Assembly: GCF_023156385.1 (NCBI RefSeq)
Contig: NZ_JAKZAK010000009.1
Location: forward strand, 1 to 64,000
Source: Marinobacter xestospongiae
GTDB taxonomy: Bacteria > Pseudomonadota > Gammaproteobacteria > Pseudomonadales > Oleiphilaceae
Reading direction: 5' to 3'
DNA length: 64,000 bases
The notes beneath the pieces are model-generated. The model saw nothing but the letters and a program-made list of their open reading frames with translations, made no database searches and was not told the DNA's origin. Shown here in pieces: positions 44,490-54,979 of this stretch; positions within the stretch are counted from its first letter, which is position 1; each line of letters begins with the position of its first letter. The translations under genes were made by a program, and so were the position numbers.

Positions 44490-47400
44490 TCAGCTCGATA
44501 CCGTTGCCTGGTCCCGCAGCCAACCCGCCAGCGCCGTGAGGTAATCCCGGTACAGCCGTTGCAGGCGATTCCAGTTGTCCTGCAGCTGTGCGCCGGGGGC
44601 ATCACGAAGCTCATCTTCCAGTGACTCGCACAAGCGGATCAACTGCCGCGCGTCCACTCCGCCCAACAGCCCCCGCAAGCTCTCCAGTCCCTTGGCGGCC
44701 TTGTCCCGTTGACCGGCCTGCCACTGGTGCATGGCCTGATCCACCGGTGCGATGCCCCGATCCACCAGGTTGCGGGCAATCAACAGCACCGCCTCACGGG
44801 AATCGGCATAGGCCCCGACCGCTCTCACCAGATCGTCGAGCTGCGCCAACAGCTTGCCGGTGATCTCCTCGCAATCCGTGGCATCCTCCGCCTTGACCGG
44901 GGCCGGTGTTTTCTCTTCTGGCCTGGCATCCTCCGGGGGCACCTGCAGGTAGCGCTCAATGGTCGCCAGCATCTGGGCCTGCACCACCGGCTTGGCGATA
45001 AAGTCATCCATACCGGCCTGCAGGCAATTGTCCCGTTCGGTTGACAGCACACCGGCGGTCATCGCCAGCACCGGCAGGGTGAGGCCCTGCTGCCGTATAC
45101 GCCGGGTTGCTTCCAGACCATCCATCACCGGCATCTGTACGTCCATCAACACCAGATCAAAGTGGACCTTGTCATCCCCCAGGCGGGTCAGGGCCTGTTC
45201 ACCATCCTCGGCCAGAATCACCTCGGCGCCGGCACTCTCCAGGAAGCTGCGGGCCACGATCTGGTTCAGCTCGTTGTCTTCCACCAGCAGCAGGCGGCGC
45301 CCATCCAAAGGCAATGCCGAGGGCTCGGACGTCAACACCGCTGCAGGCTCCACCACCCCACCACTCATGATCTCGTGAAGTTTGTCGAACAACCGTGAGC
45401 TGGTGACCGGCTTGACCAGCATGGCACTCAGCCCCTCTGGCAACTCGGCATTGCCATCCTCCGGTTGTTCGTGGGGTGAGATCAGCGCGACCACCACCAG
45501 ATCCGGGTTACTGATGGCATCACGCAAGCGTTGCAACCGCTGCTGACCCTCAGGGTTGTCGGGTAACCAATCCACCAGCAGAATATCCACGGATCCCAAC
45601 ACCTGTTGCTGTGCCGGCGCTTCCTCGGCATCGGCCACGGCCTTCAACTGCCAGCCCCAGCCCTGCAGGCTGCACTCCAGGTAATCCCGGCTGGTGTCGT
45701 TGCTGTCAATCAGCAGCACCCGCCGATCCGCCAGGCAAGACGGTACCCGCGGCGTCTCCCGCTCCGCCTGCACCTGCAACGGCAGCTCCATGCGGAAACA
45801 GCTGCCTTCGCCAGGGAGACTCTCCACATCAACCTGGCCGTCCATCAGAGTGACCAGACGGCGGGAAATGGCCAGCCCCAGTCCGGTGCCGCCAAACCGG
45901 CGGGTGGTGGAGGCATCAGCCTGGGTAAACGGCGTAAACAGCCGTCGGCACTGTTCCTCCGTCATCCCGATGCCGGTGTCATTGATACTGAAGCGCAGAC
46001 GAACCTGCTGCTGCTGTCGATCCATCTGCTCAATCAACAGCCCAACCTCGCCCTCCTCGGTGAACTTGATGGCGTTGGACAGCAGGTTGAGCAGCACCTG
46101 ACGAATGCGCAACTCATCGCCAATCAGCCACCGCGGCACATTGGTCTCCACCCCAATCGAAGGCTCCAGGCTCTTCTTGCTGGCACCGATCATCATCACA
46201 CTGGCCAGGCTATTGACCAGTTCATCGAGGTTGAACGGCACCGGTTCAATCTCCAACCGCCCGGCTTCAATCTTGGAGAAATCGAGAATGTCGTTGATGA
46301 TGTCCATCAGCGAACGGCCCGCCGACTGGATCATTTCCAGATACTGTCGCTGATCACCCGACAGCGCGGTGCGAGCCATGATCTGGGTCATCCCCAGCAC
46401 CGCGTTCATTGGCGTGCGGATTTCATGGCTCATGTTGGCAACGAACTCACTCTTGAACCGGCTGGCCTGCTCCGCTTCCGCCCGGGCCTGCTGCAAACGC
46501 TCCTCGGCCTGGCGGTGCTCGGTGATGTCCCGCAGGATCAGACCCACGTAATCCTCACCATCGCTTTGCCAGTGGGACAGTGAATACTCCGCCGGAAACG
46601 CACGCCCGCTGCGGGCCACGCACTCAGTCTGGCGGTTTTCGATGCGGTCCACCCCACGACCGTCGACCAGTAGCCGGGCCAGAGCATCCTGCAGGCGCTC
46701 CCGCTCGCCTTCGGCAAACAGGCTGTCGATGCGGGTACTTTCCAGATGCTCTTCGGGCCAGCCAAAATATTCACTGGCGGCCGGATTGGCGGAGGCAATT
46801 CGACCGCGATCATCCAGAATGAAGATGGCCTCGCTGGCATTGCTCGCCAGCGCCGAGAACTTGCGTTCTGACTGTTTCAGCGCTGAGGTCAGTTCATCAG
46901 CCAGCCGCAGGGCCCGCGAGCGGGTCAGCACCAGCGCGCGAATGAACGAGAACAGCAGGAAGCTGATCACCACACCGCTGATCAGCACAATCTGGGCCTT
47001 CTGCTGGTCCAGGGCGTCGGTGAATCGTGGCAGGGACTGAACCTGAAGCGTCCAGGTCCGATCCGCCACCTGCACCGGCACGGTGCGGGTAAAGGGCGCA
47101 ATCAGTTGATCGGTTTCCGCCTGATCCCGGTTCGCCTCATACAGCAGGCTCTCGGACGAACCGGCATCGCCGTCGTACACCGACAGCGCCACTTGGGGAA
47201 ACTGGTCCGCCAGGATGCCCGCCATCAGGTCATCCATCCGGAACGGGCTGTACACCACCCCAAACATACGCTCCCGGCGCATCTCCAGGTCTTCCGGCAC
47301 TCGCCCGCCCTGATACAGCGGCAGATACATCAGGAAACCGGCCTGGACACCAACCGCCGTTTCCTGCACCAGCGTGATTGGCGCGGAGAGGGAGGTTTCG

Positions 47401-48857
47401 CCCGAATCCCGGGCCGCCTCAATCGCTTCACGCCGGCGAGCCTCGGAGAACATGTCATAGCCGTGGGCTCGCTGGTTGCGCCAGTCAAACGGTTCCAGAT
47501 AAGCGATGGACACGTAGGCATCACGCCGGCCCTGGGGCCGCACATCGAAGGACTGAAAGCCCTCCTCCCGCAAGCCGTTTACAAACGCCTGTCGCTCCGA
47601 TTCCGAGGCCAGGTAGCGGGCGAACCCGACCCCCTGAATCCCCGGGTAGTTCTCCCACAGATCAAGATCTTCAACGAACTGGGCCCATTCCTCATGAGAG
47701 ACTTTTGTTGACGCGTTGAACAGCCCCACCCCGCCCCGCAGCACCTGCTCGTAATCCTTCATCCGGTCAACCACTCGCGCACGGATGGTGTCGGCAAGGT
47801 AATCGAACTGTTCCGCTCCCTTTTCCTGGGCGGTTGCCACCGCCATCCGCCACATCAGCACGGTGCCCCCCAGGGCTCCCACCAGCACCAGCCAGGGCAG
47901 CAGGGTTTCCCGCCGGCGCAGCACCCCCAACTGACTGCGTTCTCTCAGATCGACGGCCAGCACCAGACCACAACACACCCACAATGCGATGAAGGCATCC
48001 AGCGCCACCAGGGAGGCGTTAACACTATTGAGGACGAAAGGCCCGGCTCCGGAAATGGTGGCCGCAACGGCCACAGACGTCACCGCCAGGGTGCAGGCGG
48101 TGACCCCGTGAAGGCCGAAAACATAGGCGCTGTAGGCGAGCAGGGGCAGAAAAAGAAAGCTCAGCAGACGGTGGTCAACCGGAGCCGACAGGGCGTCCAC
48201 AAACACCAGGACCGACAGCAGCACCGTGGCTCCCGACAGCAACAGGGCATGCCGCACCGGCTGACGGGGCAGCACATCCGGGCGCTTACGCCAGGTCAGT
48301 ACCAGCGGTGCCACCACCAGCATGCCGACACAGTCCCCGAGCCACCAGGTCGAGAGAATGCTTCCAGCATCGTCGGCACCGGCGAATCCCAGCCCCACCA
48401 GGGTCCCGGTCCCCACGGCAGCGCTGATGGCGGCCGCCACCGCCACCACAACCAGGAACCGGAACACCATCACCAGGGAATCAAACTGCAGGTTGGCCCC
48501 CAGGGCCTGACGCAGCAACACCGCCGCCGCCAGCGCTTCCAGGGTATTTCCGGTGGCGATCATCAGTGACCCCACCCCGGGACGCTGCCAGTCACCAGCA
48601 TCAATGCCAAAGCTGACAAAATTGACCAGCAAAGCCCCAATCGCGATGACCGGCCACAGCCGCACGCCGTACACCAGCAGCGCCGCCACAGCCACACCGG
48701 ACGCCGGCCAGACCGGCGATACATTGGTGGTTTCAAAAGCCAGTGACAGGCCGAAGTAGCCTGCCAGGAAGTAGAGCGGCAGCGCCACCAGCCAGGCCCA
48801 GGCAGGGTGATGGCCGCGCTCTTTGCCGGAGGATTGCCAGACCGCCTGTTCGTCCAT
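44490..48857 (-). CDS. Hybrid sensor kinase MASE1-CHASE-PAS-HisKA-HATPase-REC-REC-Hpt-like
   Basis: The 1455-residue protein has a MASE1 membrane domain (1-330), a periplasmic CHASE domain (about 355-570), a TM near 635, a PAS domain (about 670-790), HisKA with His811 in [14 protein letters not shown], HATPase (915-1030), a first receiver with LLVDWLPDN, a second receiver with Asp1239 in [11 protein letters not shown], and a C-terminal Hpt-like helix bundle. In the Hpt part the phosphorylated His position appears to be Glu1392 (LESLRG instead of HxLKG). It would sense an extracellular ligand and pass the signal within itself. No partner regulator is adjacent. Confidence 0.85.
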   Translation of the reverse strand: MDEQAVWQSSGKERGHHPAWAWLVALPLYFLAGYFGLSLAFETTNVSPVWPASGVAVAALLVYGVRLWPVIAIGALLVNFVSFGIDAGDWQRPGVGSLMIATGNTLEALAAAVLLRQALGANLQFDSLVMVFRFLVVVAVAAAISAAVGTGTLVGLGFAGADDAGSILSTWWLGDCVGMLVVAPLVLTWRKRPDVLPRQPVRHALLLSGATVLLSVLVFVDALSAPVDHRLLSFLFLPLLAYSAYVFGLHGVTACTLAVTSVAVAATISGAGPFVLNSVNASLVALDAFIALWVCCGLVLAVDLRERSQLGVLRRRETLLPWLVLVGALGGTVLMWRMAVATAQEKGAEQFDYLADTIRARVVDRMKDYEQVLRGGVGLFNASTKVSHEEWAQFVEDLDLWENYPGIQGVGFARYLASESERQAFVNGLREEGFQSFDVRPQGRRDAYVSIAYLEPFDWRNQRAHGYDMFSEARRREAIEAARDSGETSLSAPITLVQETAVGVQAGFLMYLPLYQGGRVPEDLEMRRERMFGVVYSPFRMDDLMAGILADQFPQVALSVYDGDAGSSESLLYEANRDQAETDQLIAPFTRTVPVQVADRTWTLQVQSLPRFTDALDQQKAQIVLISGVVISFLLFSFIRALVLTRSRALRLADELTSALKQSERKFSALASNASEAIFILDDRGRIASANPAASEYFGWPEEHLESTRIDSLFAEGERERLQDALARLLVDGRGVDRIENRQTECVARSGRAFPAEYSLSHWQSDGEDYVGLILRDITEHRQAEERLQQARAEAEQASRFKSEFVANMSHEIRTPMNAVLGMTQIMARTALSGDQRQYLEMIQSAGRSLMDIINDILDFSKIEAGRLEIEPVPFNLDELVNSLASVMMIGASKKSLEPSIGVETNVPRWLIGDELRIRQVLLNLLSNAIKFTEEGEVGLLIEQMDRQQQQVRLRFSINDTGIGMTEEQCRRLFTPFTQADASTTRRFGGTGLGLAISRRLVTLMDGQVDVESLPGEGSCFRMELPLQVQAERETPRVPSCLADRRVLLIDSNDTSRDYLECSLQGWGWQLKAVADAEEAPAQQQVLGSVDILLVDWLPDNPEGQQRLQRLRDAISNPDLVVVALISPHEQPEDGNAELPEGLSAMLVKPVTSSRLFDKLHEIMSGGVVEPAAVLTSEPSALPLDGRRLLLVEDNELNQIVARSFLESAGAEVILAEDGEQALTRLGDDKVHFDLVLMDVQMPVMDGLEATRRIRQQGLTLPVLAMTAGVLSTERDNCLQAGMDDFIAKPVVQAQMLATIERYLQVPPEDARPEEKTPAPVKAEDATDCEEITGKLLAQLDDLVRAVGAYADSREAVLLIARNLVDRGIAPVDQAMHQWQAGQRDKAAKGLESLRGLLGGVDARQLIRLCESLEDELRDAPGAQLQDNWNRLQRLYRDYLTALAGWLRDQATVSS

Positions 48858-48910
48858 AAACCGCCATCCTTAGGTCCGCTGTCTGAACCGGTGACAGCGA
48901 TCCAGAGCAG

Positions 48911-49978
48911 TTACTGGGTCTGTACCATTTCGTCGGTCACTTGGTAGTCGCCGTCAAGCCACGCAACCACCTCCCGAGCTGCCGGGTGATCGAACTGCTG
49001 GTACGCCGAGCGTAGCGAGGTCTTTTTCTCCGCAGATAGCCGGGATAGCCCCGCGTCTTCTAAAAGTAGCAGGTCCTGGTGAATCCGGCAGGCCAATGAG
49101 GTCCCCAATACCGCCTCGGCGGCCTGGCGAAAGGCGTGACCGTACTGGTAACGCCCGCCCTGCTGATAGCTCTGGGCCAGAGTCAGCGCCGGGATGCAGC
49201 TCAGGGTAGGCTGCAGCGCGGGATTGATGGCATGGCCGGCCAGGTGGTCGGCGTTTGCCGCCGGCCGGCCGCTGAAGGCCCGCAGATGAAGGTGGCGGGA
49301 CATCCGATCCCCATCGTTGACCGGGTAGTTGTCCCACAGCCAGGGGCGCCGCCCCAATTGCCCGGCCACCCGCTGCAGATGGCCCGGGGAAATCTCCCTG
49401 GAACACACCTCTTCCCCGGTCCAGAACACCTCGATCGAAGCATCCAGCGCCTGCCCCAGGGTCTCCAGGTAATCCGGTGGCCGCGGCCCAAACACCCGAT
49501 CCAGCACCGGATCATCGGAGTAGTAGGTCGGGCACACCAGCAGACGCTCCGCGGAGGAACGTTCCGCCACCCAGTGCACAATCTCCGCCTGCACTTTTGC
49601 CAGTTGCGGGGTCTGGCTGTGCATGTCGTCAAACAGGATGGCGAGATCGTCGATACCGAGGGCATCCAGCGCCGTCAGCTTGCGGGCAAGCGCCTCCCGG
49701 GCCGGTGCATTGAAGTCGTTGAAGATCTCAAACGGGCTCAGGCCAATGCCAAACCTCACCCCCAGACCGTGACAATGGTCAGCAAAGGCCAGCAGCGCAC
49801 CGGCCTGCTCGGGCGGATGAGGGCTTTGCCAGTGGCGGCGCAGGTAAGGGTCCGCTTTCGGTGCGTAGAGGTAGAACTGGTAGCCTTCCGGCGCCAGGGT
49901 GGTTACCAGATCCTGGCGCTCCTGCCAGGACCAGAGTGGGCCGTAGAAACCTTCAATAATGCCAAGAGGTGGCGTCAT
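48911..49978 (-). CDS. GH84-type beta-N-acetylglucosaminidase (O-GlcNAcase-like)
   Basis: The protein begins GIIEGFYGPLWSWQERQDLV, the signature of GH84 O-GlcNAcases and hyaluronidases. The catalytic Asp pair is in DDLAILFDDMHSQ, and ALGIDDLAI and EVFWTGEEVCS are typical TIM-barrel blocks. At 355 residues it is a catalytic domain alone, without signal peptide or binding modules, so it is cytoplasmic. It is the last gene of the sigma-factor operon and its start overlaps the VOC stop by 4 bp. A cytoplasmic GlcNAc-removing enzyme in such an operon is unusual. Confidence 0.85.
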   Translation of the reverse strand: MTPPLGIIEGFYGPLWSWQERQDLVTTLAPEGYQFYLYAPKADPYLRRHWQSPHPPEQAGALLAFADHCHGLGVRFGIGLSPFEIFNDFNAPAREALARKLTALDALGIDDLAILFDDMHSQTPQLAKVQAEIVHWVAERSSAERLLVCPTYYSDDPVLDRVFGPRPPDYLETLGQALDASIEVFWTGEEVCSREISPGHLQRVAGQLGRRPWLWDNYPVNDGDRMSRHLHLRAFSGRPAANADHLAGHAINPALQPTLSCIPALTLAQSYQQGGRYQYGHAFRQAAEAVLGTSLACRIHQDLLLLEDAGLSRLSAEKKTSLRSAYQQFDHPAAREVVAWLDGDYQVTDEMVQTQ

Positions 49979-50412
49979 GACGTTTTCCCGTCAGGACCGT
50001 CAGCGTCTTCCTCCGGCCCAACCCAGGCAAAGGGGTTGTAGGCCAGCTCCCACAGGTGGCCGTCCAGATCCGCAAAGTAACCGGAGTAACCGCCCCAGAA
50101 TACCGGCTGGGGCTTTTTCACCTCGGTGGCGCCGGCAGCCACGGCCTCCGCCATCATCCGGTCAACGTCGGCCTCGGATTTCAGGTTGTGGGCAATGGTG
50201 ACACCGCGAAACCCGGAGCCAGCGGCGGCCACGCCCACGTCGTCTGCCAGAGCGTCCCAGGGATAGAGTCCGAGCCAGGTGCCGTTAAGCGGGAAAAACG
50301 CCACCGTTGGCGGCGATTCCAGCTGCGGCAGCCCCAGACCATCGCGGTAGAACCGCACGGCCCGATCCAAGTCACTGACCCCAAGGGTAATCATGCTGAT
50401 ACGGGGGTTCAT
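49975..50412 (-). CDS. VOC-family (glyoxalase-like) protein
   Basis: The 145-residue protein has a VOC paired beta-alpha-beta fold: SMITLGVSDLDRAVRFYRDGL at the start, PVFWGGYSGYFADLDGHLWE near the end. Metal-ligand positions are partly conserved (Glu of the last motif). It overlaps the YCII-like gene upstream and the GH84 gene downstream by 4 bp each. The substrate is unknown; relatives act in resistance or metabolism of small molecules. Confidence 0.88.
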   Translation of the reverse strand: MNPRISMITLGVSDLDRAVRFYRDGLGLPQLESPPTVAFFPLNGTWLGLYPWDALADDVGVAAAGSGFRGVTIAHNLKSEADVDRMMAEAVAAGATEVKKPQPVFWGGYSGYFADLDGHLWELAYNPFAWVGPEEDADGPDGKTS

Positions 50413-50819
50413 CCATCACTCCTTGCGGTATGGTCGATCAACGGTGTTTTTCCGGCCAGGTTGCCCTCGGTCGCCAACTCCCGGACCGGCCGAATCTCCA
50501 CCGACCCCAGTCGCAGCGGCGGAATCTTGCCCGCCAACTGGATGGCTTCGTTCAGGTCCCGGGCCGTTAACAGGTAAAACCCGGCCAACTGTTCCTTGGT
50601 CTCGGCGAAGGGGCCGTCAGTGGCTGTCAGTTTACCGTCCCGCAGCCGCACCGTGGTGGCGGTATCGGTCAACTGCAGGGCGTGGCCGTCGAGCATGTGG
50701 CCACTCTCGCGCAGCCCCTCGCCGCAGGCCATACACTCGCGATTGAGCGCATCCCACTCCTGCTGACTCATGGAGCGGATCAGGTCTTCGTTGTAGTACA
50801 CCAGCGCCAGGTAGTTCAT
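50409..50819 (-). CDS. YCII-related (DGPF) protein
   Basis: The protein carries the family sequence TATDGPFAETKEQLAGFYLL, including DGPF, and an N-terminal YLALVYYNED strand. Proteins of this type are found next to ECF42-type sigma factors and serve as their partners. It follows the sigma gene by 28 bp and overlaps the VOC gene by 4 bp. Confidence 0.92.
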   Translation of the reverse strand: MNYLALVYYNEDLIRSMSQQEWDALNRECMACGEGLRESGHMLDGHALQLTDTATTVRLRDGKLTATDGPFAETKEQLAGFYLLTARDLNEAIQLAGKIPPLRLGSVEIRPVRELATEGNLAGKTPLIDHTARSDG

Positions 50820-50847
50820 GGGGGTTCTCCTTGGTTGCCATTCAATC

Positions 50848-52095
50848 CTAGTCGCCCGACGGAGCCACAGATCGACACCTCAGCTCGGTCAACCGTTTTT
50901 CCAGGAAGCGCCGCTCCGGTTCCAGTTGGCAAAGCGTCAAGGCCCGGCGGTAGGCCTCTGCAGCCTCCTCAACGCGATCCAGCCGCGCCAGCAAATCGGC
51001 CCGGGCCGCATGAAGCGGCTGATAATCCGCCAGCGCAGGCTCCGCGGCAATCCGGTCGAGGCCCGCCAGGCCGGCCGCCGGCCCATCCCGCATGGCCACG
51101 GCGACAGCCCGGTTCAGGGCGACAACCGGCGAGGGAGCAATGCCCTGAAGTACGGTATAGAGGCCGATAATCTGCTTCCAGTCAGTGGCCGCGTAGCTGG
51201 GCGCCTCGCTGTGAACGGCGGCAATGGCCGCCTGCAGGGTGTAGGCGCCGTAGCCTGGCCGAGTCATCACTTCCGCCAGCAGCGCCCGCCCCTGGGCAAT
51301 GTCGTCGCGGTGCCAGCGCTGGCGATCCTGCTGCTCCAGCGGCACCAGTTCCCCGCTGGCGTCGACACGGGCATCGCGTCGGGCATGATGCAGCAGCATC
51401 AACGCCAGCAGACCCGCCACCTCCGGTTCCGGCAACAACTGCCACAACAGCCGGGTCAGGCGGATGGCCTCAACGGCCAGAGCGCCGCGCACCAGTGCTG
51501 CACCGCTGAACGCGGTGTAGCCTTCGTTGAAAATCAGGTACAGGGTGTGCAACACCACGGGCAGGCGTTCGGCCAGCGCTTTGCCTTCCGGTACCTCGTA
51601 GGGAATGCCGGCATCGCGGATCTTGGCTTTGGCCCGGACGATACGCTGGGCAATGGTGGTGGGCTTGGCGAGAAAGGCCCGGGCCACCTCTTCGGTGGTG
51701 AGATCACAGATTTCCCGCAGGGTCAGGGCGAGCTGAGCCTCGCTGGAAAGCGCCGGATGACAGCAGGTAAAGATCAGGCGCAGACGGTCGTCAGCGATTT
51801 CTTCAGGTGGCTCCGGGGTGTCGGCTTCCGATTCCAACTGGTGCGCCAACTGCTCCATGGCGGCGTGATGACGGCCCCGGCGACGCAGCTGGTCTATGGC
51901 CCGGAAGCGACCGGCGGACACCAGCCACGCCCGGGGATTGTCTGGAATACCGTCTCGGGGCCACTGTACCAGGGCGGCGGCAAACGCCTCGTGCAGAGCC
52001 TCTTCGGCGAGGTCGAAGTCCCCCAGCAAGCGGATCAGGGTCGCCAGGATGCGACGCGATTCCTCCTGATAGTAACGATCCAGCCAAGCCTTCAT
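50848..52095 (-). CDS. ECF sigma factor with C-terminal TPR-like extension (ECF42 type)
   Basis: Sigma region 2 is DFDLAEEALHEAFAAALVQW with FRAIDQLRRRGRH; region 4 is LTLREICDLTTEEVARAFLA. A long C-terminal extension from about residue 190 (YLIFNEGYTAF, then helical repeats) replaces an anti-sigma partner, as in ECF42 proteins, which use the extension for activity. The neighbouring YCII (DGPF) gene is the defining context. GGGAGGGACC precedes the ATG. Its regulon probably includes this operon. Confidence 0.9.
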   Translation of the reverse strand: MKAWLDRYYQEESRRILATLIRLLGDFDLAEEALHEAFAAALVQWPRDGIPDNPRAWLVSAGRFRAIDQLRRRGRHHAAMEQLAHQLESEADTPEPPEEIADDRLRLIFTCCHPALSSEAQLALTLREICDLTTEEVARAFLAKPTTIAQRIVRAKAKIRDAGIPYEVPEGKALAERLPVVLHTLYLIFNEGYTAFSGAALVRGALAVEAIRLTRLLWQLLPEPEVAGLLALMLLHHARRDARVDASGELVPLEQQDRQRWHRDDIAQGRALLAEVMTRPGYGAYTLQAAIAAVHSEAPSYAATDWKQIIGLYTVLQGIAPSPVVALNRAVAVAMRDGPAAGLAGLDRIAAEPALADYQPLHAARADLLARLDRVEEAAEAYRRALTLCQLEPERRFLEKRLTELRCRSVAPSGD

Positions 52096-52140
52096 GGTCC
52101 CTCCCTGACCGTTTCCGGGTCACCCGGCGGTGGTGTGATC

Positions 52141-52509
52141 TCAAAGATTCTGGCCGATACGCCAAAGTACCCCGGAAGGGTCGTAAAGCACAAAATCACG
52201 CATGCCCCAGGGTTGCTCTTCCAGCTCGCCAACGGTTACCCCAAAGCGTTCAGCCACACCGGACGCAAGCACCCGGCGGTGCCAGGCCGCCACATCCTCC
52301 ACCAGCAGGTGCATCATGAAATTGCTGGCGTGCTCCGACTGGTAGAAATCCTGCAGCAGGAAGCTGGTATTGCCATGGGCGAAGTAGGCGACACCACCGC
52401 CGTCGCTGCGCAGCTCAAATCCCAAGTCCTGATAGAACTGCTTCGACAGCGCAAAGTCCCTCGCGGGCACAAACGCCTTGATCTCCACTGCGGTGGTGTT
52501 GTCTGACAT
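52141..52509 (-). CDS. VOC-family (bleomycin-resistance-like) protein
   Basis: The 122-residue protein has VEIKAFVPARDFALSKQFYQ at the start and VLYDPSGVLWRIGQN at the end, the common outline of VOC proteins of the glyoxalase/bleomycin-resistance type. The ATG at 52509 is preceded by a weak AAGG right next to it; a GTG nine codons upstream is possible. It lies 45 bp before the sigma gene in the same direction, so it may be the first gene of the operon. Confidence 0.85.
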   Translation of the reverse strand: MSDNTTAVEIKAFVPARDFALSKQFYQDLGFELRSDGGGVAYFAHGNTSFLLQDFYQSEHASNFMMHLLVEDVAAWHRRVLASGVAERFGVTVGELEEQPWGMRDFVLYDPSGVLWRIGQNL

Positions 52510-52718
52510 CCTTGCGCGCTTCTCTCTGTTTAACACTCTCTATTTAACACTTGCGATTCAATACTCGACCTATTCAATACCCGATACGCGCCCGGTTCGA
52601 TATTCGGCCTGTTCGATCCATTCCATTCTGACGCGATCGCTCTTACGGCAGCCCAGCTTGCGGCAAGCTATCTCACCTCAGCCTGCTCCAGTTTCTCGCT
52701 TCGGCTCGCCTGCCCGCC

Positions 52719-53381
52719 TTACCAGGGCAGTGCTTCGCCGTTGCTGTGCCAGAAGCCGCCACTGTTCTCCAGGGTCAGGGCATCAATGCGCTGGGCCAGG
52801 CCGGCGGCGGATTCTTCCGGGCTGATCAGGCCGCCGAAGTTCACCATCCGGGTCTGGACGAAACCGGGATGCAACTGGGCCACGGCAATGCCCCGGGGCT
52901 TGAGATCAACCGCCAGGGACTTGCCAAAGGCGTTCAGCGCCGCCTTGGAAGCCCGGTATCCGTAACGGCCCCCAGAGGTGTTATCGGCAATCGAGCCCAT
53001 GCGACTGGTGATGTTGGCAATCTTGCTGCCATCATGCAGGTTATCCAGCAGTGTCTCGGTAACCCGCAACGGCGCATAGGCATTGATTTCCATCTGCCGG
53101 CGAATGGAATCGTAGTCGATCTGCCCCAGTACCTCATCCTGAAGCAGACCGGCGTTGTTGATCAGCAGCGTCAGCGGGGTATCCCCCACGGCCGACTTGA
53201 GGCGATCCAGTCCCGCCTGAGTGGTGACATCCACATCGTCGATCACCCGGGCCGCTACCTCAGCCAGCTCCTCCGACAGCTGACGGCAAACACCAATCAC
53301 CTGCCAGCCCTCACGGGCATAATGCTTGGCCAGTTCCAGACCGATACCGCGGTTGGCACCGGTGATCAATACGGTTGACAT
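52719..53381 (-). CDS. Short-chain dehydrogenase/reductase
   Basis: The 220-residue SDR starts STVLITGANRGIGLELAKHY (TGxxxGIG), has LLINNAGL, the Ser of ITSRMGS and the YxxxK motif in YGYRASKAALNAF. The ATG at 53381 has AAGGAGG at ideal distance; the longer frame is not supported. It lies head to head with another SDR gene. The substrate is unknown; the type resembles carbonyl reductases. Confidence 0.9.
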   Translation of the reverse strand: MSTVLITGANRGIGLELAKHYAREGWQVIGVCRQLSEELAEVAARVIDDVDVTTQAGLDRLKSAVGDTPLTLLINNAGLLQDEVLGQIDYDSIRRQMEINAYAPLRVTETLLDNLHDGSKIANITSRMGSIADNTSGGRYGYRASKAALNAFGKSLAVDLKPRGIAVAQLHPGFVQTRMVNFGGLISPEESAAGLAQRIDALTLENSGGFWHSNGEALPW

Positions 53382-53475
53382 GGTTGCCTCCTTATAAAGC
53401 ACTTTGCCGAATTCCGAAAACAGCAGAAACCATACCACCGTGACTGCCTGGCGTATTCATCAAGGCCCTAAATGA

Positions 53476-53534
53476 CCAGGGGTTACTTATTTACAGGCGA
53501 CCGAATTCGCACTAAGTTACCAGGAGTCACTTAA
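53476..53534. promoter_or_regulatory. Direct repeats in the divergent SDR promoter region
   Basis: CCAGGGGTTACTTAT at 53476-53490 and CCAGGAGTCACTTAA at 53520-53534 match at 12 of 15 positions, spaced 44 bp, about four helix turns. They lie between two divergent SDR genes. They may be binding sites for the TetR protein at 54324 or another regulator. Confidence 0.4.
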
Positions 53535-53554
53535 ACAAACATCAAGGAGCCCCC

Positions 53555-54316
53555 ATGGCTTACATCCTGTTGACCGGTGCCAGCTCGGGCATCGGCGAAG
53601 TGTTCGCTCACCAGCTGGCCGCCGACGGTCAGGACCTGATCCTCACAGCCCGCCGGGAAGAACGGCTGCAGGCCCTTGCCAGCACGCTGGTCAGCCAGCA
53701 TGGCATCAAAGTGGAAGTGATTGCCGCCGATCTGGCGACTGCCGATGGGGTCGATCAGCTGGTGCGGCGGATCGAGTCCGCGGACTGGCCGCTGGCGGGA
53801 CTGATCAACAACGCCGGTTTTGGTGATCGTGGCCGCTTCGATGAACTGCCACTGCCACGGCAACTGGCGATGATCCAGGTGAACATCAGCTCGCTGGTTT
53901 CCCTCACCTGGCAATTGCTGCCACGACTACGCGGCCAGCGCGACAGCTTTGTGATCAACGTCGCCTCCACCGCCGCCTTCCAGGGGGGACCAAAAATGGC
54001 GGTGTACTACGCCAGCAAGGCGTTTGTGCTGTCTTTCAGTGAAGCTCTCCATGAGGAACTCAAGCACAGCGGCGTTCGTGTCAGCACCCTCTGCCCTGGG
54101 CCCACCGCCACCGAATTTGCCCAGGAGGCCAATGTCGCCGACACCAAACTGTTCAGCAGCAGCGCCATGTCTGCCGAAGCCGTGGTACGACAGGCCCTGG
54201 CCCGTCGCCGCAGTGCCATTGTCATTCCCGGTCTTCTTAACCGGCTGATGGTGTGGTCTGGTAAACTCTCGCCGCGTTGGATGACCCGTCGGATCGCGGG
54301 CTGGTTGCAGGCATGA
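53555..54316 (+). CDS. Short-chain dehydrogenase/reductase
   Basis: The SDR has ILLTGASSGIGEVFAHQLAA, LINNAGFGD and YYASKAF (YxxxK). At 253 residues it resembles the bacterial relatives of YqjQ/SadH-type lipid or ketone dehydrogenases. AAGGAG lies five bases before the ATG. It precedes a TetR gene by 7 bp, and the two are probably co-transcribed. Confidence 0.9.
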   Translation: MAYILLTGASSGIGEVFAHQLAADGQDLILTARREERLQALASTLVSQHGIKVEVIAADLATADGVDQLVRRIESADWPLAGLINNAGFGDRGRFDELPLPRQLAMIQVNISSLVSLTWQLLPRLRGQRDSFVINVASTAAFQGGPKMAVYYASKAFVLSFSEALHEELKHSGVRVSTLCPGPTATEFAQEANVADTKLFSSSAMSAEAVVRQALARRRSAIVIPGLLNRLMVWSGKLSPRWMTRRIAGWLQA

Positions 54317-54323
54317 GGACAGC

Positions 54324-54971
54324 ATGACAGGCAGATTGTGTGGTGGGCGTCGCCGGGCCCGCAGTGCGGCGGACAAGGCAGAGCGAGAACAGCAGATACT
54401 GACGGCTGCGGACGCGCTGTTCCGCGAACGGGGGCTGGATCGTCTGACCCTGGCCGAAGTCGCCGCCCACACAGGCCTCACCAAGGCCGCCTTGTATCGT
54501 TACTTCCGCAGCAAGGAAGTGCTGTTCCTGGCAGTGTATCGGCGAGCCCTTGACCGGCTGGTGGCAGCCATCGAGGCGTTGCCGGCGCAGGCGTTTCCCG
54601 GCGGCTTCACCGACACCCTGCTGGCCCATGACAGCTACTGCCGGCTGACCGCCATCCTCCACGTCGCCCTGGAGTCCGGTCTGAGCGAGCAGGAGGCGAA
54701 GGATTTCAAGCACCACCTGCTGCACCAGACCCGTCGACTTCAGGCCCGTATCGAAAGCATCAGCAGGCAGCCACCGGAAGCCTGCTTCCGTTACCTGATG
54801 CAGTGCCAGCAGGCGCTAATCGGGTGCTGGCACCTGAGCCACCCTTCCGACACCGTGGCACGCGCCATGGCGGAACCACCGCTGTCGGCGTTCCGACTCG
54901 ATTTCGCCGATACCCTGCGCCAGCATCTGGCGCTGTTGACCGACGCCCTGGTCAACGGCCGCAATGGATGA
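54324..54971 (+). CDS. TetR-family transcriptional regulator
   Basis: The N-terminal helix-turn-helix is LTLAEVAAHTGLTKAALYRY followed by FRSKEVLF, the TetR signature. The ligand-binding part is a helical bundle of about 150 residues. A very basic N-terminus (CGGRRRARSAADKAERE) precedes it. GAGG lies upstream of the ATG. It follows an SDR gene with a 7-bp gap and likely controls it and the divergent SDR. Confidence 0.92.
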   Translation: MTGRLCGGRRRARSAADKAEREQQILTAADALFRERGLDRLTLAEVAAHTGLTKAALYRYFRSKEVLFLAVYRRALDRLVAAIEALPAQAFPGGFTDTLLAHDSYCRLTAILHVALESGLSEQEAKDFKHHLLHQTRRLQARIESISRQPPEACFRYLMQCQQALIGCWHLSHPSDTVARAMAEPPLSAFRLDFADTLRQHLALLTDALVNGRNG

Positions 54972-54979
54972 TCGCCCCA

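Noticed and set aside
45606..46583. Plus-strand open frame of 325 codons
   Set aside because: It is antisense to the receiver and kinase domains of the hybrid kinase, without a ribosome binding site.
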